This document shows positions 25,149 to 31,852 of a stretch of DNA of 38,773 nucleotides, piece by piece. The position numbers and the translations under genes are program-made. A model generated the notes under the pieces. That model had not been told where the DNA came from and did not search any database. It was given only the letters and a program-made list of their open reading frames with translations. Each line of letters opens with the position of its first letter. The stretch's first letter is position 1. Source of the DNA: an uncultured Clostridia bacterium (GTDB taxonomy: Bacteria; Bacillota; Clostridia; Christensenellales; Borkfalkiaceae); contig CAMWWH010000005.1 in assembly GCA_947177975.1 (NCBI GenBank), positions 1-38,773 on the forward strand. The letters are read 5' to 3'.

Positions 25149-26279
25149 TTATAATTGCTTTATTTCCGTATACGCCATTACGAACGGTCCCGTTCCCTTG
25201 GCGTCGTTTTCCACTACGGGTTCGGATATATAATACTCGTAAGAGCCGTCGCGGCGGCGGTTGGTTTCGGGTCCGAGCCCCGCCACAAGACAGATGCCGC
25301 CCAGATTGAGCTTGCCGTCAGTCGCCTTTAAATACTTATCGCAAATGCCGTTGAATACCTTCTCACCGACCTTTGCAAACCTCTTGTCCACATAGCCCAG
25401 ACGCGCGCCCTTCATCATTGCGTAAGCAATCATTGCCGAGCCGGAAGTTTCGGCGTAGTTGCCTTCCCTTCCTATCTGGTCTACGACCTGCCAGAACATA
25501 TTCGTTTCGGGGTCGATATACTGTTCAAGCCCCTCTATCGTCGTCTTGAATATTTCGCCGAGCACCTTCTTTGCCTCGGTCGCATCTTCGGGTAAATAAG
25601 AAAGAGTGTCTATAAGACCGACCGTGTACCAGCCTACCGAACGTAGCCAGAAGTTTTTGGATAAGCCCGTCTGCTTATCAGCCCAGAACGCCTGCTTGGA
25701 GCAGTCCCAGCCGTGATAATAAAGGCGCTTTTGCTTGTCGTACATATGGTCGAATACGCTCTTGAACTGCTTGACGATTTCGGAAAAATCGCCGTCGCCC
25801 GCTTCGGCAACGTAGCGCGTATAGAATACCTCCGACATATACATGCCGTCAAGCCAGACCTGATGGGGATAAATCGCCTTGTGCCAGAAGTTGCCGTACT
25901 CCGTGCGGGGCTGCTCGACTACCTGACGGTGTAACAGCGCGATAGCCTTTTTATACTTCTCTTTGCCCGTTAACTTGTACAAATCGAAAAGTATTCTGCC
26001 CTCGTTGAGGTTGTCGAGATTGTACGTTTCGAGATTGTAACCCCTTATCGTGCCGTCCTCGTATACGTAGTAATCGACGAATCGGTCGATAAAGTCAAGA
26101 TATTTCTTGTCGCCCGTAAGATTATATATCGAGTAGAGCGACGTCATCATACAGCCGTCGATATAGTTCCAGGCGGGCTGCTTGCCCATCCTTATGTTCT
26201 CGATATTCCATATCGGAGCTTCGGGCTTGGTCTCTTCAATCAGTCTGTCTATGTATTTTTCGATAATTTCGTAATTCAT
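25149..26279 (-). CDS. GH105 unsaturated (rhamno)galacturonyl hydrolase, YteR/YesR-like
   Basis: 376 residues, no signal peptide, so cytoplasmic. The alpha6/alpha6-barrel of GH105 is recognised by HQVWLDGMYMSEVF with catalytic D144 (D143 in YteR), the early AWNYIDGCMM, the WHKAIYPHQVW stretch and the late FWQVVDQIGREGNYAETSGSAM. The enzyme removes the unsaturated uronic acid left at the non-reducing end by pectate or rhamnogalacturonan lyases, so it would act on imported PL9 products. GGAAGG ribosome site before the ATG. It follows the GH28 gene by 14 bp and is the last gene of the importer operon. Confidence 0.95.
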   Translation of the reverse strand: MNYEIIEKYIDRLIEETKPEAPIWNIENIRMGKQPAWNYIDGCMMTSLYSIYNLTGDKKYLDFIDRFVDYYVYEDGTIRGYNLETYNLDNLNEGRILFDLYKLTGKEKYKKAIALLHRQVVEQPRTEYGNFWHKAIYPHQVWLDGMYMSEVFYTRYVAEAGDGDFSEIVKQFKSVFDHMYDKQKRLYYHGWDCSKQAFWADKQTGLSKNFWLRSVGWYTVGLIDTLSYLPEDATEAKKVLGEIFKTTIEGLEQYIDPETNMFWQVVDQIGREGNYAETSGSAMIAYAMMKGARLGYVDKRFAKVGEKVFNGICDKYLKATDGKLNLGGICLVAGLGPETNRRRDGSYEYYISEPVVENDAKGTGPFVMAYTEIKQL

Positions 26280-26293
26280 GATATTTCCTTCCG

Positions 26294-27832
26294 TCAGATA
26301 ACTGTCAGCTTTTTGCAGTTCTTGTTTATTATATTCTCGCCCTCGACGCCGCTGAACGTTACGTTTTTGAGCGTAACTTTTTCTACGTTGTCGATATACA
26401 ATCCCTCTTTGCAGAATTCGCGCACGTGTTCGAGCATTGCGGGCTTGAACGGCTTCGCGTCCTCTTTAAACGAGAAGCTGACGTTTTCCAGCGTTACTTC
26501 CTTTACCGGCTGTTCGACAAGTCCGTCGAAATACGCGCACATACACTCGCACTCGGTGCATTCGATATCCTTGAACAGGAACTTGCCCATATACGGAGTA
26601 TCGTCACCAATAGGGCGCTTTTCCCTCGACCATACGTACTCGGAATGACCGTCGGGGTCGCAGAAATAATACATATTTATAACAAGCGGCGTAATGACGT
26701 TTATCATTTTGATATTTTCGAATACTACGCCGTCGATTATGCAATTCTTACCCCTGCCGCGGCGCGACTTGATACGCAGTCCTCTGTCCGTGTGCTTGAA
26801 TACGCACTGGCAGACGGTCAGATTTTTTACGCCGCCCGAAATTTCACTGCCCAGCACTATCGCGCCGTGACCGTCCTGAAAGAGGTCGTTGCGGATTGTG
26901 TGGTGATTAGCGGGAGTTTTATACTTCGAGCCAAGATACAGCTTGCCCGACTTGAGCGCCACGCAGTCGTCGCCGACCGAGAAAATGCAACCGACGATTT
27001 CAACGTTGTCGCAACTTTCGGGGTCAAGTCCGTCGGTATTGGGACCCGTATACGGATTCTGCACTCTTAAATCGTAAAAGCCGAGGTTCTTCGAGAAGAA
27101 GGGATGCAGGTTCCAGGCAGCCGAATTTTTGCACGTAACGCCGTGGAAAACTACGTTTTCACACTTATTCAACGTGACGAGGCGGGGTCTTGCAACCTCT
27201 CTGCCCTTAGGCGTAGCCCACCAGGTGGACTTGTCCGCGTTGCCGTTGATAGCGCCCTCGCCTACGATTTTAATATTCTTCTTTTTATAAGCCGATACGA
27301 ACGACTGGAAGCAGGGATGGGGATTGCCCTCCCACGTTGCCAAAATTTCCTCGCCGTCCTCGGTTTCGATTTTAGCGGGCACGTAAGGATAATGCTCTTC
27401 GACGATATCGCCCAAAAGCTCGCCGCCCTTCTGAATTTCAATGGTTATGTCCGACGCGAGCACCACGGGGCGCGTATAATAACTGCCCTCGGGAATAATA
27501 ACTCTGCCGCCCTTAGGACAGCTGTCGATTGCCCTCTGGATATAGAAGGTGTCCTCGGTAACGCCGTCGCCCTTTGCGCCGAGCTCTTTAACGTTGACCG
27601 TGCCGCTCTCTCTATCCGTGCGGAATTTGAGAGTAAAGTCGCCCAAAGTTGTACCAACGACGTACTCGGTATCGGGCGTAAGGTTGAAAAGCGAAAATAC
27701 GTTGCTGTCCTTCTGCTCGCCTACCGTGTTGCCGTTAAGCTTGACGCAATACTTTTCGGGCGAATAGTACGGATTTTTATTTTGCAGTTCGAAGCACGCG
27801 GTCGTACTCGAAACAAAAAGTAATTTAAACAT
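26294..27832 (-). CDS. GH28 polygalacturonase, intracellular (exo-type likely)
   Basis: 512 residues, without a signal peptide. An N-terminal fibronectin-III-like domain (about 10-75) precedes the beta-helix, an arrangement known from bacterial exopolygalacturonases. GH28 motifs are complete: NTDGLD (D267, D270), GDDC (D288, D289), GHGAI (H322) and RIK (R353-K355). It would hydrolyse imported oligogalacturonides to galacturonate or digalacturonate in the cytoplasm. The exo assignment is inference from the N-domain and location. The start is fixed by GAGGAG 8 nt upstream and overlaps the previous gene by 8 bp. Confidence 0.95.
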   Translation of the reverse strand: MFKLLFVSSTTACFELQNKNPYYSPEKYCVKLNGNTVGEQKDSNVFSLFNLTPDTEYVVGTTLGDFTLKFRTDRESGTVNVKELGAKGDGVTEDTFYIQRAIDSCPKGGRVIIPEGSYYTRPVVLASDITIEIQKGGELLGDIVEEHYPYVPAKIETEDGEEILATWEGNPHPCFQSFVSAYKKKNIKIVGEGAINGNADKSTWWATPKGREVARPRLVTLNKCENVVFHGVTCKNSAAWNLHPFFSKNLGFYDLRVQNPYTGPNTDGLDPESCDNVEIVGCIFSVGDDCVALKSGKLYLGSKYKTPANHHTIRNDLFQDGHGAIVLGSEISGGVKNLTVCQCVFKHTDRGLRIKSRRGRGKNCIIDGVVFENIKMINVITPLVINMYYFCDPDGHSEYVWSREKRPIGDDTPYMGKFLFKDIECTECECMCAYFDGLVEQPVKEVTLENVSFSFKEDAKPFKPAMLEHVREFCKEGLYIDNVEKVTLKNVTFSGVEGENIINKNCKKLTVI

Positions 27833-28544
27833 TTTCAGTCTCCTCTTTCTTGCGTTTGTTGCGCTTTACCAAATACACAATCAAATCCTTTATTCCGATA
27901 AACGCCATATCCGCAATAGTTGTGAATACGCCGAACAACAGCGGTTCTACGCCAACGTGTATCTTATTTGTTGTTCCCTTTATCAAGCCAATCAGCAAAT
28001 TTAATCCTTCATAGCAATAATATACGGAAATGAGCACGACGACGTAGTAAATTATATTAGTAAAAAACGTCCAGAATTTTTTGAACGGAAACGGAAACAT
28101 CATATATGCGTTATATTCTTTCCTATCCGATTCCATATATCTGAATATTGGATTTACCAGAACATCGACAACAATGCCCATCACAACGCCCGTTATTATG
28201 ACCGTGTCAAGTGCGTCGGCAAACTGTATGCCGAACATTATAAAATAACAAACTGCACCGGCAAACCAAAATTTCACGAATAAAGCTTTCAGCCAGGTCG
28301 GAACACGCGAAAGCTTGTCTACCTTATAAGGGTCGAATTCTTTAGCCGCCTTTTTTTCGGACAGTTCCTGTTCGGTTACGCCTTCCTTTCCTATACAGTC
28401 TTCAACTTTATAGGAAACGGGCTCCTGACTTTCAACGTCCTCACCTTTAAGCGCGGCAACAAGCTCGTCAACCTTATCGACTTTCAGGTCGTAGTAGTTT
28501 TCGATTGTCGTCTCCCTGCTTTTTTCCTTCTTCTTTTTTGACAT
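27825..28544 (-). CDS. Uncharacterised membrane protein of the pectin importer operon (A)
   Basis: 239 residues, family not recognised. A long charged cytoplasmic N-terminus (about 1-80, starting MSKKKKEK) is followed by hydrophobic segments near WLKALFVKFWFAGAVCYFIMFG, TVIITGVVMGIVVDVLV, IIYYVVVLISVYYCYEGL and PLLFGVFTTIADMAFIG, and ends in a Lys/Arg-rich tail. Four membrane passes are likely. The ATG at 28544 follows AAGGACC; the frame continues to 28571 but without a better start. It overlaps the GH28 start by 8 bp. A hairpin terminator lies just upstream, so it may head a less-expressed distal part of the operon. Confidence 0.8.
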   Translation of the reverse strand: MSKKKKEKSRETTIENYYDLKVDKVDELVAALKGEDVESQEPVSYKVEDCIGKEGVTEQELSEKKAAKEFDPYKVDKLSRVPTWLKALFVKFWFAGAVCYFIMFGIQFADALDTVIITGVVMGIVVDVLVNPIFRYMESDRKEYNAYMMFPFPFKKFWTFFTNIIYYVVVLISVYYCYEGLNLLIGLIKGTTNKIHVGVEPLLFGVFTTIADMAFIGIKDLIVYLVKRNKRKKEETENV

Positions 28545-28556
28545 ACCGGTCCTTTT

Positions 28557-28588
28557 AAAAATAACCGACAAAAAACTTTTGTCGGTTA
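28557..28588 (-). terminator. Intra-operon terminator/attenuator before the enzyme genes
   Basis: 12-bp stem TAACCGACAAAA/TTTTGTCGGTTA (28562-28573, 28577-28588) with a 3-nt loop, followed on the minus strand by TTTTT and then the ribosome site of the next gene. It lies in a 68-bp gap inside an otherwise tightly packed operon, so it probably lowers rather than abolishes downstream transcription. Confidence 0.7.
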
Positions 28589-28612
28589 CTTTTTAAAACT
28601 GCAAATTCAGAT

Positions 28613-29377
28613 TTAATCTTCCACGTCAATCACTTCTTTGATTTCAGTAGACTCGACTACTTTTCGTGTGTTAATCTTATTAATCAACTTCTTATACAGC
28701 GGCAACGTCGCAAGAAGCAATGCATCTATGCCAACAAGCACTATATGCGCGATAGCCAATGTAAGCGACTGCTCCATATAAGGATGCATAGCGAAGTCAT
28801 TAGGTAAATATCCCGCACCGCCGTCTGCCTGAGAGGCGTGAAGATATTTATCCATTTCGACGTAATATAATACGTCGCAGGTTATCAGTATAGCCATAAA
28901 CACGAACAGCAACACTATAAACACAATGTTAGCTTTTTTGCGTTTGGGGAATGCACTACCGAACAGCGCGATTATAAGTACCGATACCAACGTATTCACG
29001 AATACGACCAATCCGCACCATTCAACCGCATTATTTTTATCGATATTACGCGAAAAAGTGAACAGCCAGATTAACCAAAGAGCAGTCGTAACAAATAATG
29101 CAAACAATACGATGGACTGAGGACTCCTCTTGAGCGCGACTATCCTTTTACGGAACCATTCCTTAACGGCAGCCAATACCTTTTTACCAACCGAAGGCTT
29201 TTGCTCTTCAACCGAATTTCCCTGTTCTTCGACGGTGACGGCTTCATTCTGCTCTTCGGCAGGTTTTACCTGTTCCTCGACGACAGCTTCGTTCTGCTCT
29301 TCGGCTTTAACGACTTCCGTCTGATTCTCGTTATCGGCTGCTTCGGGTTCTACCGAAACGTTCTCGATATCTGCCAT
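28613..29377 (-). CDS. Uncharacterised membrane protein of the pectin importer operon (B)
   Basis: 254 residues, family not recognised. The first ~65 residues are a Glu/Gln/Val-rich low-complexity segment with repeats of EEQNEAV and EEQ, surely cytoplasmic and disordered. Then come four hydrophobic helices (about 88-108, 120-142, 150-170, 208-230) joined by short basic loops, with an outward loop around HASQADGGAGYLPND. Ends in a charged tail. It lies 10 bp after the ATPase gene stop. The acidic tail could bind the basic loops of neighbouring subunits; that is a guess. Confidence 0.8.
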   Translation of the reverse strand: MADIENVSVEPEAADNENQTEVVKAEEQNEAVVEEQVKPAEEQNEAVTVEEQGNSVEEQKPSVGKKVLAAVKEWFRKRIVALKRSPQSIVLFALFVTTALWLIWLFTFSRNIDKNNAVEWCGLVVFVNTLVSVLIIALFGSAFPKRKKANIVFIVLLFVFMAILITCDVLYYVEMDKYLHASQADGGAGYLPNDFAMHPYMEQSLTLAIAHIVLVGIDALLLATLPLYKKLINKINTRKVVESTEIKEVIDVED

Positions 29378-29387
29378 AACTCCCTCC

Positions 29388-30497
29388 TTATACTATCTTC
29401 TTGCCGTATTCAACAACAGTCTCTTCGCCCTTTTCGTTTACCGATGTTACGGGCTTTTCGAAGAAGTGCATCTTTTCGGCATCGAAACCGAGTTTAATTT
29501 CGTCGCCGTATTTGTAATTGCACCATTCGGCAAATTTGCAAACGACAATCTTCTTATTGCCGATCTTTCCGTGAACCAACGTATTCATACCGAGATTTTC
29601 GTTGTTCGTCACAACGAAAGGCACGCTTCCGTTACGCTCAATATTTTCGGGTCTTACGCCGAGTACGACTTCCTTACCCTCGTAATCTTTAAGCGTGTCC
29701 TGCTGTGCGGCAGACAAGGGATAATCAAACAATTCACTCTTGAAATGTCCGCCCTCGACAACGCCGTTGAACATATTCATAGGAGGAAGTCCGATGAACG
29801 TCGCAACGAAAGTATTTGCAGGGTTCTCGTACAAATCGATAGGTTTACCGATTTGCTGAACGTGACCCATAGACATACATACGATTCTGTCTGCAAGCGT
29901 AAGCGCCTCGGTCTGGTCGTGAGTTACGTACATCATCGTAGCATTCAGCTTTTTATGAAGCAGTATAAGTTCACGTCTCATCGAACCACGGAGCTTTGCG
30001 TCGAGGTTGGATAAAGGTTCGTCAAAAAGGAACAGCTTGGGGTTACGAACGATAGCACGTCCGATAGCGACACGCTGGCGCTGACCGCCGGAAAGCTGCT
30101 TGGGCTTTTTGTTGAGCTGAGTTTTCAAGTCGAGAATCTCAGCCGCAGCCATAACCTTTCTGTGAATAACCTCTTTGTTTTCTTTACGAAGCGTAAGCGA
30201 GAACGCCATGTTTTCGTAAATAGTCATATGTCCGTACAGAGCGTAGTTCTGGAAAACCATCGCTATATCTCTGTCCTTGGGCGGGAGACGCGTACAATCC
30301 TTACCGTCGATAATAAGCTCGCCCTTGGTGATGTCTTCAAGACCCGCGACCATTCTGAGCGTCGTGGACTTGCCGCAACCGGAAGGTCCTACCAAAACGA
30401 TGAACTCACCGTCTGCGATGTCAAGATTGAAATCCCAAACAGCCTGAACGCCACCGTCGTAAATTTTATCCAAATGTCTGATGTTAACTTCGGGCAT
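29388..30497 (-). CDS. Multi-sugar ABC importer ATPase (MsmK/UgpC/MalK type)
   Basis: 369 residues. Walker A GPSGCGKST (37-45), Q-loop MVFQNYALYGHMT (80-92), signature LSGGQRQR (135-142), Walker B LFLFDEP (155-161), H-switch THDQTEA. The C-terminal ~130 residues are the TOBE/OB regulatory domain of CUT1 sugar ATPases (GVRPENI). It should drive the LplB/YtcP-type permeases of the same operon; many Clostridia keep only one such ATPase at a distance, so a dedicated copy here is notable. Start overlaps the previous stop as TAATG, giving translational coupling. Confidence 0.96.
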   Translation of the reverse strand: MPEVNIRHLDKIYDGGVQAVWDFNLDIADGEFIVLVGPSGCGKSTTLRMVAGLEDITKGELIIDGKDCTRLPPKDRDIAMVFQNYALYGHMTIYENMAFSLTLRKENKEVIHRKVMAAAEILDLKTQLNKKPKQLSGGQRQRVAIGRAIVRNPKLFLFDEPLSNLDAKLRGSMRRELILLHKKLNATMMYVTHDQTEALTLADRIVCMSMGHVQQIGKPIDLYENPANTFVATFIGLPPMNMFNGVVEGGHFKSELFDYPLSAAQQDTLKDYEGKEVVLGVRPENIERNGSVPFVVTNNENLGMNTLVHGKIGNKKIVVCKFAEWCNYKYGDEIKLGFDAEKMHFFEKPVTSVNEKGEETVVEYGKKIV

Positions 30498-31129
30498 TAT
30501 TGAACCTCCTTCGCCTCGGGCTGAGCTTCAACCTGCTTGTTTGCAGCGTTTGCCTCGTCAGCCGCATCAAGCTCGGCAAGTACTTTGTCCATATCAACTT
30601 CGCCGGATTCAACGGCTTTTACGTGCTTTTCAAGCTGAACGCAGCGCAAATAGCTCAATACCGCCGAAGCTACAAAGCAAGCTGCCGAAGCTACAAGATA
30701 GACTAATAAGAAAGTAAATTCTGTTTCGTTTACTCCCTTAGTCGTAGGCTCTAAACCGAAATAGTTTACGTTAAGTATTTTTTCCTTTAAGCCGTAGAGC
30801 GGCAACCAGAAGATTTTACCGATTTGAACAGCGGCAAGTACCAGTAAAACTATACAGAACTTTTTGTTGTAGCCCTTCACGCCTTCCGACGAAAGGAAAC
30901 TTACTAACAGAATAATCAGAGTTAAAATAACCGATATGCCTATATCGATAGAACAGAATTTCGTATACGACAAGCCGTCGCTTTCCAGCGCCGCCTTTAT
31001 TCCGTATATCAACATAAAGTAAAGGCATTCGAATACCAAACCGAGCAACGCAAGGTTCGCGCCCAGTTTGTTCTTTTTATAACGGTCAAGGTCGGCTCTT
31101 ACAAGCTTGTTAGACGTAGCTTTTTTCAT
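30497..31129 (-). CDS. Uncharacterised membrane protein of the pectin importer operon (C)
   Basis: 210 residues, family not recognised. N-terminus basic (MKKATSNKLVRADLDRYKKN), then four hydrophobic segments near LGANLALLGLVFECLYFMLI, IGISVILTLIILLVSFL, FCIVLLVLAAVQIGKIFW and FLLVYLVASAACFVASAVL, then a ~50-residue acidic Ala/Glu tail (DKVLAELDAADEANAAN). The ATG at 31129 has GGGAGG at 9 nt and comes one base after the stop of the preceding gene. Size and layout mirror its upstream neighbour, so the two may form a heterodimer. Confidence 0.8.
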   Translation of the reverse strand: MKKATSNKLVRADLDRYKKNKLGANLALLGLVFECLYFMLIYGIKAALESDGLSYTKFCSIDIGISVILTLIILLVSFLSSEGVKGYNKKFCIVLLVLAAVQIGKIFWLPLYGLKEKILNVNYFGLEPTTKGVNETEFTFLLVYLVASAACFVASAVLSYLRCVQLEKHVKAVESGEVDMDKVLAELDAADEANAANKQVEAQPEAKEVQ

Positions 31130-31130
31130 A

Positions 31131-31742
31131 TCACGCAACCTCCCCAACTAACCCTGAAGCGAGAAGTTCTTTTTCTCCCTTCATGAGCTTTATTTTCCAG
31201 ATTAAATTTAAAGTCCATGCGGCTGCGTTTGCCAAAACAAGCAAGAAAACCACTATCCCGAGTATAAACATTGCGGGAGACTTGGAAACGTCCTTGTAAG
31301 GCTGCTTACCGTCGGTAGCTTTAAGAGCATCGATAAGGGATGTTAAAGCATTCCAGTCCAAGCCGTAGAACTTTGCCATTAAAATTGCGATAAAGATTAT
31401 TCCGAATATCGCAACGATAACGCTCATAGCTATATTCAAGCCTATTGCAACGTAATTTGTTATGTAGTAATTACGGCGCTTATTCGATGCCGTTATAAAC
31501 AGAATTGCTACAATGCAGATATAAACTATTGCCATAATTACGAGCGCAGAAACAAAAGTCTGTGCGGGGTCGCAGAAGCTGTCGGAACCGCCGTACTCAT
31601 ATCTCATACTCTCCCAATTGTTATAGAACATTATATCAGACAAATTACCCGAATTGAATATCAGCGCATAAACGAAAACCAACGCCGCAATAATCAGCGA
31701 AACGAGCGCTAATATCTTTTGAAATTTGATTTGAGTTTTCAT
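31131..31742 (-). CDS. Uncharacterised membrane protein of the pectin importer operon (D)
   Basis: 203 residues, family not recognised. Four hydrophobic segments: about 8-30 (ILALVSLIIAALVFVYALIF), 63-85, 97-125 and 155-180, with an outward loop between helices one and two containing two Cys-free acidic stretches apart from one FCDP. Ends in a basic segment and a short tail. It is the first gene after the binding-protein gene, beyond a hairpin, and is coupled to membrane protein C by a one-base junction. Confidence 0.8.
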   Translation of the reverse strand: MKTQIKFQKILALVSLIIAALVFVYALIFNSGNLSDIMFYNNWESMRYEYGGSDSFCDPAQTFVSALVIMAIVYICIVAILFITASNKRRNYYITNYVAIGLNIAMSVIVAIFGIIFIAILMAKFYGLDWNALTSLIDALKATDGKQPYKDVSKSPAMFILGIVVFLLVLANAAAWTLNLIWKIKLMKGEKELLASGLVGEVA

Positions 31743-31762
31743 TTCTATTCCCCAAAAATTTT

Positions 31763-31794
31763 GTTACCTGCCCGCCCTTTGACGGGCAGGTAAC
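31763..31794 (-). terminator. Intra-operon terminator after the solute-binding protein gene
   Basis: 12-bp stem GTTACCTGCCCG/CGGGCAGGTAAC (31763-31774, 31783-31794) with an 8-nt loop, then AAAATTTTT on the minus strand. A second small hairpin CGCAGAT/ATCTGCG lies at 31819-31834. Such hairpins commonly keep the binding-protein message more abundant than the rest. Confidence 0.72.
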
Positions 31795-31852
31795 CTTTAA
31801 TTAGTTGAAACAATTCTCCGCAGATAAATCTGCGTTAAAGCATACGCTTAAA

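Noticed and set aside
26426-27823. Two long plus-strand frames opposite the GH28 gene
   Set aside because: Antisense to a complete GH28 enzyme; no family match.
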